Below the pieces are notes generated by a model. It was not told the origin of the DNA. It did not search any database and saw only the letters and a program-made list of their open reading frames with translations. Shown here one piece after another: positions 34,936 through 44,310 of a stretch of 64,000 nt of DNA; the stretch's first letter is position 1; each line of letters opens with the position of its first letter. Both the position numbers and the translations under genes were made by a program. The DNA is taken from NCBI RefSeq assembly GCF_000264455.2, contig NC_017956.1, positions 851,501 through 915,500 of the forward strand, in the 5' to 3' direction. This stretch comes from Tistrella mobilis KA081020-065 (GTDB lineage Bacteria; Pseudomonadota; Alphaproteobacteria; Tistrellales; Tistrellaceae).

Positions 34936-35409
34936 ATGATGAATGTCAGGCAGGCAACGCCGGAAGATGTGACGGTCTGCGTGGCGCTCGCCGAGGCACG
35001 CCGTGACGCCTACGAGGCATATGAGCCCCGGTTCTGGAAGAAGTCGCCAGACTCTGCTTCGGCTTGCCGAACCTGGTTCGAGACGCTGTTCTCCGACGGG
35101 CGAAGCATGTGTTTCGTGGCAGAGGAGGAGGGCAGCATCCTGGGCTTCGTCATCGGGCGCGGCTTTCCCACGCCGCCTGTCTACGATCCCGGCGGTGCCA
35201 CGGCCATGATCGATGATTTCTGCGTCGTCAGCGCGGACCGGTGGGGTGATGTCGGTCGGGCCCTGTTGCGGGACATCCGGGCGGAGATGAGACGGCAGGG
35301 CTTTGCCCAGGTGGTCGTGGTGAGCGCCCGCAGGGATCTGGAGAAGACGGCGTTCCTTGAGGAAGCCGGCCTGTCCCTGGCCTCCACCTGGTGGACCTCT
35401 GCCATATAG
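34936..35409 (+). CDS. GNAT family N-acetyltransferase
   Basis: A 157-residue GNAT. N-terminal MNVRQATPEDVTVCVALAEA, a beta strand SMCFVAEEEGSILGFVIGR and the acetyl-CoA segment VSADRWGDVGRALLRDI are visible. The C-terminus (AFLEEAGLSL) is the usual motif B. CAGGAGAG precedes the ATG at 34936. Acceptor substrate is unknown. Confidence 0.75.
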   Translation: MMNVRQATPEDVTVCVALAEARRDAYEAYEPRFWKKSPDSASACRTWFETLFSDGRSMCFVAEEEGSILGFVIGRGFPTPPVYDPGGATAMIDDFCVVSADRWGDVGRALLRDIRAEMRRQGFAQVVVVSARRDLEKTAFLEEAGLSLASTWWTSAI

Positions 35410-35848
35410 CCTCCGGTTCTGCCGGCGAGGCCTTCCCGCTCCTGTCCGATGGTCCGACAATCCGTCTTCATATCGTGCATTTTTGCAGAAGATGTCAGAA
35501 TCTTTTTGCAGGACATAGGCCGTCGTATCCCTGGCGTTTTGCGGAGTCCGGTCTGTTCTCAAAAATGCTGCACCCGCACAGTGGATCCATATTGTGGATC
35601 ATCTGCCCTGATCCATTGACCCGCCCTGTCTCAGCCTCCTAAGATGGCCAGGCAATATCCTTACAAAAAGAGCGGCCGAGTCGACATCCGAACAGTGTTT
35701 GAGGCGCCATCCGGGAGGAAACCGGAATGTGGCGCCTTGGGACATGGGATGGCGGGATCGGCAGCCGATGCATCGAACGGACGCTTGTTCGAACAATGAC
35801 AGGGCCGGCGGGTGGCTCCCGGACGGCACCTGAAGGGAGGAACCACCA
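35410..35848. other. Intergenic region upstream of the Liv-type operon
   Basis: About 440 bp without a convincing gene. Short direct repeats TTTTTGCAG occur around 35473 and 35504, and GTGGATC occurs twice near 35581-35602. A nested hairpin lies at 35702-35737. The promoter of the downstream transport operon is expected here. Confidence 0.5.
35702..35737 (+). promoter_or_regulatory. Nested hairpin in the Liv operon leader
   Basis: AGGCGCCA at 35702-35709 pairs with TGGCGCCT at 35730-35737. An inner CCGG-GAGGAAA-CCGG stem sits inside it. It lies about 110 bp upstream of the binding-protein gene, consistent with an mRNA leader structure. Confidence 0.45.
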
Positions 35849-37162
35849 ATGACCATGCGCACGCGCCTGGGCCGCCTCGTCTGCGGTCTGGCCGGCGGCG
35901 TCGCCGCCGCGGCCCTTGCCCTCGGGGCGGTTCCCGCCTCGGCCGAGACCTTCAAGCTCGGCATCGTCACCTTCCTGTCCGGCCAGGCCGCGGAAGCCTT
36001 CGGCGTGCCGGCGGCGAACGGTGCCAAGACCATGATCGCCGGGCTGAATGCCGGCCAGCTGCCGGCCCCCTATGCGACCAAGGGCTTCGGCGGGCTCGAA
36101 ATCCAGCCGGTGATCATCGACGAGGCCGGCGGCGCCACCAAGCAGGTGCAGGAACTGCGCAACCTGATCCAGCGCGAGCAGGTGGACGCGGTGGTCGGCT
36201 ATATCAGCTCGGGCGACTGCCTGGCGGTGGGGCCGGTGGCGGAAGAACTGAAGGCGCTCCTGATCCTGTTCGACTGCGGCACGCCCCGCATCTTCGAAGA
36301 CAACAAGTTCAGCTACGTCTTCCGCACCGCCGCCCATGCCACCATGGACAATGTCGGTCTGGTCCGCTACCTGAAGGACCACGACGTCAAGATCAACACC
36401 TTCAGCGGCATCAACCAGGACTATGCCTGGGGCCATGACAGCCGCAACGACTTCGTCGCCGCGATGGGCCAGCTCTATCCCGAGGCGAAGTTCGAAGCCG
36501 ATCTGCTGCCCAAGTTCGGCGCCGGCCAGTACGGCACCGAAATCTCGGCGCTGCTCCGCCAGGGCTCCGACGTGGTCTATTCCAGCAACTGGGGCGGTGA
36601 TCTGCAGGCACTGATCCTGCAGGCCGGTCCGCGCGGCCTGTTCAAGCGCAGCCAGGTCGTGCTGTCCGCTGCCGACCATGTCCTGCCGGCCCTGGGCGAC
36701 AAGATGCCCGACGGCACCATCATCGGCGCCCGCGGCGCCTATGGCCTGATGAGCCAGCCCAGCCCGCTCAATGACTGGTGGCAGAAGACCTACACCGCCG
36801 AGCATGGCGTCTATCCGGTTCAGGCGCCCTACCGCATGGCCCAGGCGCTGCTTGGCCTGAAGACCGCGGTCGAGAAGGCGATGGCATCGAACGGCGGCAA
36901 GAAGCCGACCCCGGACGAGATCGCGGCCGCGCTCAAGGGCTCCAGCTGGGAAAGCCCGGCCGGCACCATCACCATGGCCAATGGCGACGGCCATCAGGCG
37001 ATCCAGGACATCGCTTTCGGCCGCACCCGCTATGACGCCGACAAGAAGATGGTGGTGATCGAGGATGTCGGCCGCTATCCGGCGAAGTGCGTGAACCCGC
37101 CCGCCGACATGAAGGCGATCGACTGGATCAAGGCCGGCTTCCCCGGCGCAGAGTGCAACTGA
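35849..37162 (+). CDS. Liv-type ABC transporter substrate-binding protein
   Basis: A 437-residue periplasmic binding protein. The signal peptide ends near ASAE at about residue 32. The mature start TFKLGIVTFLSGQAAEAFGV and later FSGINQDYAWGHDSRNDF match Peripla_BP_6 proteins. It is the first gene of a complete importer operon. Amino acids, amides or aromatic acids are all possible; the truncated acyl-CoA ligase downstream favours a carboxylic acid. GGGAGG lies about 12 bases before the ATG. Confidence 0.88.
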   Translation: MTMRTRLGRLVCGLAGGVAAAALALGAVPASAETFKLGIVTFLSGQAAEAFGVPAANGAKTMIAGLNAGQLPAPYATKGFGGLEIQPVIIDEAGGATKQVQELRNLIQREQVDAVVGYISSGDCLAVGPVAEELKALLILFDCGTPRIFEDNKFSYVFRTAAHATMDNVGLVRYLKDHDVKINTFSGINQDYAWGHDSRNDFVAAMGQLYPEAKFEADLLPKFGAGQYGTEISALLRQGSDVVYSSNWGGDLQALILQAGPRGLFKRSQVVLSAADHVLPALGDKMPDGTIIGARGAYGLMSQPSPLNDWWQKTYTAEHGVYPVQAPYRMAQALLGLKTAVEKAMASNGGKKPTPDEIAAALKGSSWESPAGTITMANGDGHQAIQDIAFGRTRYDADKKMVVIEDVGRYPAKCVNPPADMKAIDWIKAGFPGAECN

Positions 37163-37178
37163 CCTGATCCTTCCTCCG

Positions 37179-37226
37179 CGGCCGGTCCGGCCGGTGGGCA
37201 ATCCGCCCCGCCGCCCGGACCGGCCG
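37179..37226 (+). other. Hairpin between binding protein and permease genes
   Basis: CGGCCGGTCCG and CGGACCGGCCG are perfect 11-bp arms with a 26-nt loop and no U-tract. Such intercistronic hairpins commonly stabilise the upstream binding-protein mRNA. Confidence 0.55.
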
Positions 37227-37276
37227 TTCCGTCTCGGGCGCAAGCCCCACCCGTCGTCTTCCCGGAGACCTCTCCG

Positions 37277-38173
37277 ATGGAGCTTCTGCTCACCGTCCTC
37301 GTGGACGGGCTGATCTATGCAGCCTGGCTGTTCATCGTGGCGCTGGGGCTGACCCTGGTCTTCGGCGTGCTGAAGATCCTGAACATCGCCCATGGCAGCT
37401 TCTACGCGATCGGCGCCTATGCCGCCGCCTCGACCGTCGGCTGGTTCGCGAGCCTGGGTCTTGCACCCGAATGGTCGCTGTTCGCCATGCTGCTGGCGGC
37501 GGCCGGCGTTGCGGCGCTGCTGGGGCCGCTGCTGGAACGCGGCCTGCTGCGGCTGTTCTACGGCCGGGACGAGGTGCTGCTGGTGCTGGTCACCTATGCG
37601 CTGTTCCTCATGCTGGAAGATCTGGTCAAGCTGGTCTGGGGCGTCGATCCCTATTACGTGTCGGAGCCCTATATGCTGTTCGGCAATATCGAGGCCGGGC
37701 CGCTGTTCTATGTCGGCTACGACATCGCGTTGATCGGGCTGGCCGTGCTCTGCGGCCTGGCGGTCTGGTTCGGGCTCAATCGCACCACCATCGGAAAGAT
37801 CGTCCTCGCCGTCATCCACAACCCCGAGATGTCGGCTTCGATGGGCGTGAACATCAACCGGGTTTATGTCGGTGCCTTCGTCTGCGGCGTGTTCCTGGCG
37901 GCACTCGGCGGTGCCTTTACCTCGCCCCAGATCTCTGTGCAGCCGGGGCTCAGCGTCGGGGTGATCATCCTGAGCTTCGCGGTGGTGATCATCGGCGGGC
38001 TCGGCTCGATCGAGGGGGCCGCGGTGGGCGCCCTGATCGTCGGGATCGCCCGCGCCGGTGCGGTGCATCTGGTGCCGGATGCCGAGCTGTTCATCATCTA
38101 TCTCGTGATGGCCGCGGTGCTGGTCTTCCGTCCGGAAGGCCTGTTCGCCCGCGTCCAGGCGCGCAAGATCTGA
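37277..38173 (+). CDS. Branched-chain-type ABC transporter permease (LivH-like)
   Basis: A 298-residue permease with about eight membrane segments. LVFGVLKILNIAHGSFYAIGA and GLNRTTIGKIVLAVIHNP, with MSASMGVN near the coupling region, are family hallmarks. It forms the membrane channel together with the LivM-like partner. It lies 114 bp after the binding protein and 14 bp before the next permease gene. Confidence 0.9.
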   Translation: MELLLTVLVDGLIYAAWLFIVALGLTLVFGVLKILNIAHGSFYAIGAYAAASTVGWFASLGLAPEWSLFAMLLAAAGVAALLGPLLERGLLRLFYGRDEVLLVLVTYALFLMLEDLVKLVWGVDPYYVSEPYMLFGNIEAGPLFYVGYDIALIGLAVLCGLAVWFGLNRTTIGKIVLAVIHNPEMSASMGVNINRVYVGAFVCGVFLAALGGAFTSPQISVQPGLSVGVIILSFAVVIIGGLGSIEGAAVGALIVGIARAGAVHLVPDAELFIIYLVMAAVLVFRPEGLFARVQARKI

Positions 38174-38187
38174 CGGGGGTGCCTCTG

Positions 38188-39213
38188 ATGTCGACCCGAT
38201 CCGCCGTCCTGCGCCCGCTCGGGGTGGCTGCCCTGGTGGTGGCGGCCCTGGCCGCGGCCGGCCTGGCGCTGCCGTCCTGGCTGCTGTTCCTCGCCACCAT
38301 GGCCATCGCCCATGCGGTGGTGGCGCTTGGTCTCGTCTTCATGATGCGCGGCGGCCTGGTCTCCTTCGGCCAGGGCCTGCCCTTTTGCCTCGGCGCCTAT
38401 GCCGCCGGGCTGGCCGGGCCGTGGCTGGGCCTTGCCGATGCGGTCTGGCTGCTGATCCTTGGCGGCATCACCGCCGGTGTCGTCGCCGCCGTGTTCGGCC
38501 CGCTGCTCGCCCGCTATCGCGGCATCTTCTTCGCCATGCTGACGCTGGCGTTGTCGATGGTGCTCTACGGCCTGCTGGTCAAGGCCACGCCGCTCGGCGG
38601 CTCCGATGGCCTCAACATCGCCCGACCGGCCATTCTGGGCGTCGAGCCCACGGCCGAGACCGCAGATTACGCGCTGTTCCTGCTCGCCATCGTCACCGCC
38701 GGCATCCTCTCGGCGATCGCGGCCGCGCATTTCAATTCCGTGCGCGGGCTGATGTCGCTGGCGGTCAAGGAGAACGAACTCCGCGTCGAATACATGGGCG
38801 CCTCGGTGCGCTCGATGATGGCGGTGAATTTCATCGTCGCTGCGGTCTATGGCGGCATCGGCGGGGCGCTCGCCGCCATCGCCCTCGGCCATATCGAGCC
38901 GACCTTCGCCTACTGGACCACCTCGGGCGAAATCGTGTTCCTGGCGATCCTGTCGGGCCAGGTGAGCGTGGTGGCGGTGTTCGTCGCCTCGCTGATCCTG
39001 GAACTGGTGCGGTCCTTCGCCAATCTCTACTTCCCCGAGACATGGCAGCTGGCGCTGGGCGCCTTCCTGCTGGCGGTCATTCTGTTCCTGCCCAAGGGCA
39101 TCGGGTCGATCTGGCATCGCGGCCCTGCGAGCCGCCGCGGCTCCGCCGCCGACGAGCCAGTCACCGATGGGCCAGTCACCGATGGGCCTCTTGCCAAGGA
39201 GAGTGGCCGATGA
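38188..39213 (+). CDS. Branched-chain-type ABC transporter permease (LivM-like)
   Basis: A 341-residue permease with about nine segments. GGLVSFGQGLPFCLGAYAAG and ENELRVEYMGASVRSMMAVN (EAA-like) mark the family. The C-terminal tail contains the duplicated PVTDG unit, from a direct 15-bp repeat near 39158-39187. Translation of the ATPase begins within its stop codon (ATGA). Confidence 0.9.
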   Translation: MSTRSAVLRPLGVAALVVAALAAAGLALPSWLLFLATMAIAHAVVALGLVFMMRGGLVSFGQGLPFCLGAYAAGLAGPWLGLADAVWLLILGGITAGVVAAVFGPLLARYRGIFFAMLTLALSMVLYGLLVKATPLGGSDGLNIARPAILGVEPTAETADYALFLLAIVTAGILSAIAAAHFNSVRGLMSLAVKENELRVEYMGASVRSMMAVNFIVAAVYGGIGGALAAIALGHIEPTFAYWTTSGEIVFLAILSGQVSVVAVFVASLILELVRSFANLYFPETWQLALGAFLLAVILFLPKGIGSIWHRGPASRRGSAADEPVTDGPVTDGPLAKESGR

Positions 39214-39959
39214 ACAAGGCGACCCCGGTGCTGGAGACCCGCAATCTCCAGAAATCCTTCGGTGCCGTCACCGCCGCGCGCGACATCTCGGTCGCGGTGG
39301 AGGCGGGCACGCGGCTCAGCGTCATCGGCTCCAACGGCGCCGGCAAGACCACCTTCGTCAACATGGTCACCGGCTATCTCAAGCCCGACGAAGGATCCAT
39401 CCTGCTGGCGGGGGAAGACGTCACCCGGCTGGACCCGCGGCGGCTGACCCGTCGCGGCATCGCCCGGTCCTTCCAGATCCCCCAACTCTGCGCCGAGCTG
39501 ACGGCGCTCGAGAACATGCTGGTCGCGCGGGCGGCGGCCGAGGGCGGGCTGCCCTTCTTCCGTCCGGCGCGGTCGGCAGAAGCGCGTGATGCGGCCCTCG
39601 CGGTGCTTGAGCGTTTCGGCCTGGCGGCGATCGCCGATCGGCCGGTGCTGGAACTGGCCGGTGGTACCCGCAAGCTGCTCGACATCGCCCTCGCCATGAC
39701 CGGCCGGCCAAAGCTGCTGATGCTGGACGAGCCGACCAGCGGCGTGTCGGCGGAAGAGAAATTCCCGTTCATGGACCGGATCATGGCGGCGCTGGATCGG
39801 GACGGGGTGACCGTGCTGTTCGTCGAGCACGACATGGACATCGTCGGGGCCTATGCCGACCGGGTGCTGGCCTTCTATGCCGGCCAGATCATCGCCGACG
39901 GCGCCCCGGACATGGTGATGGCCGACGAGGGCGTGCGCCGGCACGTCACCGGCCACTGA
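39210..39959 (+). CDS. Liv-type ABC transporter ATP-binding protein (LivG-like)
   Basis: A 249-residue ATPase. Walker A is GSNGAGKTT and Walker B is LLMLDEPTSG, with the H-loop in FVEHDMD. The usual signature LSGGQ is LAGGTRKLLDIA here, which is unusual. The LivG-type RGIARSFQIPQLCAELTALE region is present. The start overlaps the permease stop by 4 bp. Confidence 0.9.
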   Translation: MNKATPVLETRNLQKSFGAVTAARDISVAVEAGTRLSVIGSNGAGKTTFVNMVTGYLKPDEGSILLAGEDVTRLDPRRLTRRGIARSFQIPQLCAELTALENMLVARAAAEGGLPFFRPARSAEARDAALAVLERFGLAAIADRPVLELAGGTRKLLDIALAMTGRPKLLMLDEPTSGVSAEEKFPFMDRIMAALDRDGVTVLFVEHDMDIVGAYADRVLAFYAGQIIADGAPDMVMADEGVRRHVTGH

Positions 39960-39978
39960 CGGCGGAGGAGGGATCCCC

Positions 39979-40638
39979 ATGCTCCAGATCGATCACGTCT
40001 CCACCGCCATCGCCTCGGTCCGGGTGCTGCGCGATGTGAACCTCACCGTCGGCACCGGCCAGATGGTCGGGCTGGTCGGGCGCAACGGCGCCGGCAAGAC
40101 CAGCCTGATGCGCACGGTGATGGGTCATCTGCCGGTGACCGGCGGCCGGATCACGTTCGAGGACATCGACCTTTCCACCCGGCCCAAACACGCCCGGGCG
40201 GCGCTCGGCATCGGCTTCATGCAGGAAGATCGTGGCCTCGTCCCTGAACTGACGGTGGAAGAGAACATCCTGCTGCCGGTCTGGGTGTCGAAGAGCCTGA
40301 AGCCCAAGCCCCGGCTGGATCTGGTCTACGGCTACATGCCCGAGCTGACCGAGATGCGCGACCGCCGGGCCTTGCAGCTGTCGGGCGGTCAGCAGAAACT
40401 GGTGGCGCTGGCGCGCGCTCTGGCCGTCGGCACGAAACTTCTGCTGCTGGACGAACCTTTCGAGGGCGTCGCCCCGGCGCTGGCCCAGCGCCTGGCCGAT
40501 GTCATCGGCCGGCTGCGTGCCGAGAAGCAGTCGATCCTGATCTCGCATTCCGACATGAACCACGACAAATCGCTCTACGACGACGTGACCGTCATCGAAC
40601 GCGGCGCCAATGCCGCGGCCGGTGCTGCGGCGCATTGA
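39979..40638 (+). CDS. Liv-type ABC transporter ATP-binding protein (LivF-like)
   Basis: A 219-residue ATPase, the usual partner of the LivG-type. Walker A is GRNGAGKTS, then LPVTGGRITFEDIDL and the canonical signature LSGGQQKLVALARAL. Walker B is LLLLDEPFEG. It follows its partner by 19 bp. The last residues are an Ala-rich tail. Confidence 0.9.
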   Translation: MLQIDHVSTAIASVRVLRDVNLTVGTGQMVGLVGRNGAGKTSLMRTVMGHLPVTGGRITFEDIDLSTRPKHARAALGIGFMQEDRGLVPELTVEENILLPVWVSKSLKPKPRLDLVYGYMPELTEMRDRRALQLSGGQQKLVALARALAVGTKLLLLDEPFEGVAPALAQRLADVIGRLRAEKQSILISHSDMNHDKSLYDDVTVIERGANAAAGAAAH

Positions 40639-40680
40639 GCTGCCGCCTTCCGCTCCCCAGTCAGATGCGAAGCCAGACCG

Positions 40681-41856
40681 ATGTCCCAGACTGATCAGAC
40701 CAATCCCGCTCCCGTTCTCCGGCGCGAACTCCATTTCGGCGACCGCGTCCTGCCCTGTTACGCCGATCGCCCCGCCGATCTGGGCGCGCTGGTCCGCGCC
40801 ACCTTCTCCCGCATGGTCGAGGCCGAGGCGGTGATCGACGGCGACCGGCGGATGACCTATGCCGGGCTGGAAGCGGCATCCGACCGGGTGGCGGGTGCCC
40901 TGGCGGCGGCGGGCGTGGCCCAGGGGGACCGGGTCGGCCTGCTGCTCGGCAACCGGGCCGAGATCGTGACCGCCTGGGTGGCCTGCATCCGGCTGGGGGC
41001 GATCGCGGTGCCGCTCAACACCCGCGAGCAGAAGCCCGAACTCACCTATGTGCTGGGCAATTGCGGCGCGAAGGCCGTGATCTTCGAGGACGAGCTTGCC
41101 GACCGCCTGCCCGATGCGGCGGATGTCCCGGCGCTCGCCCTGCGCATCGCCGTGGGCGATGGTGACGGGCCGGCGCCCGCGGGCGCTGTGCCCTGGGCCG
41201 AGATCGAGGCGGGCCGGCCCTTCGGCGGCTGGGCCGCGGTCGGCGAAGACGACACCGCCGTCATCCTTTATACCTCCGGCACCACCGGCAAGCCCAAGGG
41301 TGCCGAGCTGTCGCACATCAACATCGTCCATTCCTGCGAGCACTATGTTGATCACATGGCGCTCACCATGGACGGGCGCGAGCGATCGGTGCTGGCGGTG
41401 CCCGCAACCCACGTCACCGGGCTGGTGGCGGTGGTGGCGCTGATGATCCGGGTCGGCGGCGCCACGGTGATGATGCGCGCCTTCAAAGCGCCCGCCTTTC
41501 TGAAGCTCGCCGAAGCCGAGCGCATGACCTATGGGATCATGGTGCCGGCGATGTACAATCTCTGCCTGCTCCAGCCCGATTTCGCCGGCTACGACCTCGC
41601 CGCCTGGCGGATCGGCGGCTATGGCGGGGCGCCGATGCCGATGGCGACGATCACGCGCCTGGCCGAACTGCTGCCCGGGCTGATCCTGGTCAATGCCTAT
41701 GGCGCGACCGAGACCACCTCGCCCAGTACGATCATGCCGCTCGGCGAAGGTGCCACCCGGGGCGACACCGTCGGCCGGCCGGTGCGCTGCGCCGAGATCC
41801 GGATCATGGACGAGGCCGGCCGCGAGGTGGCGCCCGGAGTGTTGGCGCGCACTTAA
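40681..41856 (+). pseudogene. Acyl-CoA ligase (AMP-dependent synthetase) truncated by the IS21 element
   Basis: The 391-residue frame holds the large N-terminal part of an ANL enzyme. The P-loop is VILYTSGTTGKPKGAE; YGATETTSPS is the A5 motif. After GREVAPG the frame runs into the IS end and stops five codons later. About 130 residues are lost, including the TGD region and the catalytic Lys of the C-terminal domain. It is therefore probably inactive. Intact, it would activate a carboxylic acid to its CoA thioester, perhaps the substrate of the upstream transporter. Confidence 0.88.
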
Positions 41857-41913
41857 AACTGACCCAGGCTGCGCGTTGAACTTTGACCCACCCGGTGTAC
41901 GGGGCTGAGGGTA

Positions 41914-42705
41914 TCAGTTGGTGGTCTGGGTGGTGGCCTCCTTTGCCCTGATTCTGGCTTTGGTCTTGTTGGCGGCGGTGCTGTTGCGCAGCCGCCAGGA
42001 GTCGTTGCCGGTCTCCAGGATGTGGCAGTGGTGGGTGATGCGATCCAGCAGCGCGGTGGTCATCTTGGCGTCGCCGAACACCTGACCCCATTCGGAGAAG
42101 GCCAAGTTGGTGGTGATGGCGAGGCTGGTGCGCTCGTAGAGCTTGCTGATCAGGTGGAACAGCAGCGCGCCGCCTGAGGGGGTGAACGGCAGGTAGCCCA
42201 GTTCATCGAGGATGACCAGGTCGGCATAGGTCAGGCGCAGGGCGATCTGCCCGGCCTTGCCCTGGGCCTGTTCCTTCTCCAGCGCATTGACCAGTTCGAT
42301 GGTGGAGAAGAAGCGCACGCGCAGGCGATGCTGGCGCACGGCCTGGATGCCGATGGCGGTGGCCAGGTGGGTCTTGCCGGTGCCCGGTCCACCGACAAGG
42401 ACGACGTTCTCGGGGGTGTGGATGAAGTCACCCTGGTGGAGTCGTTCGACCAGTGCGCGATCAACGGGACTGGCCGCGAAGTCGAACCCGAGCAGGTCAC
42501 GATGGACGGGGAAACGTGCGGCCTTCATCTGGTTGGCCTGGGCACGAACCTGCCGTTCGGCGGACTCGGCCTGCAGCAGTTCGGCCATCCAGTGTTCGGG
42601 CTCCATGGTGTGCAGGCGCATCTTGGCCAGCAGTTCGGGCCACTGGCTGGCCATGCCGTGCAGCTTGAGCTGCTGCATGCGCAGCGGCAGGTCAGGCGTC
42701 GACAT
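41914..42705 (-). CDS. istB: IS21-family helper ATPase IstB
   Basis: A 263-residue AAA+ protein that regulates the IstA transposase. Walker A is GGPGTGKTH at about residue 110, and Walker [13 protein letters not shown] follows. Leading [17 protein letters not shown] is typical. It overlaps the end of istA by 14 bp. It is intact and full length. Confidence 0.95.
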   Translation of the reverse strand: MSTPDLPLRMQQLKLHGMASQWPELLAKMRLHTMEPEHWMAELLQAESAERQVRAQANQMKAARFPVHRDLLGFDFAASPVDRALVERLHQGDFIHTPENVVLVGGPGTGKTHLATAIGIQAVRQHRLRVRFFSTIELVNALEKEQAQGKAGQIALRLTYADLVILDELGYLPFTPSGGALLFHLISKLYERTSLAITTNLAFSEWGQVFGDAKMTTALLDRITHHCHILETGNDSWRLRNSTAANKTKARIRAKEATTQTTN

Positions 42706-44200
42706 GATCTGCCTCCCGCAGGGCGTCGTAGCGGGCCGGATCGGACACCGGCGGATGACGCAGCGTCACTCGCGAGGCGACCGTCTCGATCGTGCGGTCC
42801 GGATGCTGCAATCGCCCCAGCACGTTGAGCACGTGGTCGGCGCGCACCAGGCCGGACTCGAGTGCCAGTTCCACCGCCACCAGTACCGCTTCGAGCCCGT
42901 GCACGGGTACGGCGGCCAGCACCTGGGCCATGGCGCGGTCGCCGTGAGGCTGGCGCAGCAACACCTGCTGCAGCTTGCGCAGCGGATCGGGCATGGACAG
43001 GAACGGCGCGCCGTCACGCAGTGCCCCCGGCTTGCGCTGGACCAGGGCGATGTAGTGCTGCCAGTCGTAGTGGACCCGATCACGCTCGAAGCTGCGCCGG
43101 TGGCGGGCGACCTCGGCCTCGCCGACCACCACGGCCAGTTCGAAGGGATACACGCGCAGGCTGGCGACGGCGTGGGCGTGTTCGCACGGCACGCTGTAGC
43201 GGTTGCGCTGGAAGCTGACCAGCGCGGTCGAACTGACCCGCACCGGCCGCTCGATGTAGCCGTCGAAGGGCGCGGGCATCGGCATCAGGTGGGGCTGTTC
43301 GTCCTCCAGAGCTTCGGCCACGGTGATGTCGGAGGCATCCGGATGCGCCTGCATCGGCCAAGCGGCGCGGCACTCGCTGGCGAGCCAGGCATTGAGGGTG
43401 TCCAGATCTGGCCAGTGGCGGGCCCCGGCCTCGATCCAGATCTGTCGGCGCCGGTCCTGCACGTTCTTCTCGACCCGCCCCTTCTCCCAACCCGCGGCGC
43501 GGTTGCAGAACTCCGCGGCGAACAGGTAGTGGCTGGTCATGGCGTGGAAGCGGGCGTTGACCCGCCGTTCCCGGTGCTGGCCGATCCCGTCCACCGCCGT
43601 CTTCATGTTGTCGTAGATGCCGCGGCGCGGCACGCCACCGAAGGCGGTAAACGCCTGGGTATGAGCATCGAACAGCATCTCGTGGCTCTGGGTGGGATAG
43701 GCCACCAACCAGAAGGCGCGGCTGCAGGCCAGCTTCACGTGGGCGAGATCCAGCGGCATCTTGGCGTGGCTGCCGACGAAGGCGTACTCGCGGCTCCAGT
43801 CGAACTGGAAGGCTTCACCCGGAGGAAAGTGCAACGGCACGAAGGCCGGGCGGCGGCTGGCGCCGCCGGCCGCCTTCCACTGGCGGATGAAGGCCGTCAC
43901 CCGGGTGTAGGTGCCCGGATAGCCGATCGCCTGCAACTGCGAGAACAGCACCTTGGCGGTGCGTTGTTCCCGCCGGGGACGATGGCTGTCGGCACGCAGC
44001 CACGTCTCCAACTGGGACCGGTAGGGATCGAGCCGGGAGGGCGAGGCTCGCCTGGGATAGACCGGCTCGGACTGGCCGCTGCGCAGCCATCGCCGGATGG
44101 TATTGCGGGATAGGCCCGTGCGCTTGGCGATCTCGCGCAGCGGCAGGCCATCGCGGAAATGCATCCGCCGGATCTTGGCCAACATGACCATGGTGATCAC
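42692..44200 (-). CDS. istA: IS21-family transposase IstA
   Basis: A 502-residue DDE transposase. N-terminal HTH ([20 protein letters not shown]) precedes the catalytic core with [13 protein letters not shown] (first Asp) and [12 protein letters not shown] (second Asp); the Glu lies later. The C-terminal part is beta-rich as in other IstA. It is intact and next to istB. Confidence 0.95.
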   Translation of the reverse strand: MITMVMLAKIRRMHFRDGLPLREIAKRTGLSRNTIRRWLRSGQSEPVYPRRASPSRLDPYRSQLETWLRADSHRPRREQRTAKVLFSQLQAIGYPGTYTRVTAFIRQWKAAGGASRRPAFVPLHFPPGEAFQFDWSREYAFVGSHAKMPLDLAHVKLACSRAFWLVAYPTQSHEMLFDAHTQAFTAFGGVPRRGIYDNMKTAVDGIGQHRERRVNARFHAMTSHYLFAAEFCNRAAGWEKGRVEKNVQDRRRQIWIEAGARHWPDLDTLNAWLASECRAAWPMQAHPDASDITVAEALEDEQPHLMPMPAPFDGYIERPVRVSSTALVSFQRNRYSVPCEHAHAVASLRVYPFELAVVVGEAEVARHRRSFERDRVHYDWQHYIALVQRKPGALRDGAPFLSMPDPLRKLQQVLLRQPHGDRAMAQVLAAVPVHGLEAVLVAVELALESGLVRADHVLNVLGRLQHPDRTIETVASRVTLRHPPVSDPARYDALREADHVDA

Positions 44201-44310
44201 TCCTGAAATCCCCCGAGCAAAAGATGCTCAGGATGTGGGCTTCAGGTGGGTCAGTTTTACCCGCGCATCACCGCCGAAAGTGGGTCAGTTCTGGATGCGC
44301 GCCAACAGCG

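Larger units (their letters stand above)
41840..44307. mobile_element. IS21-family insertion sequence
   Basis: The ends are matching inverted repeats starting TGTTGGCGCGCA. Within each end the sequence CTGACCCA-type binding repeats recur. It contains istA and istB on the minus strand. The length is 2468 bp. No direct target duplication is seen at the flanks (left ...CGCCCGGAG, right GCGTCAGGCA...), suggesting that one side was rearranged. Confidence 0.9.
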
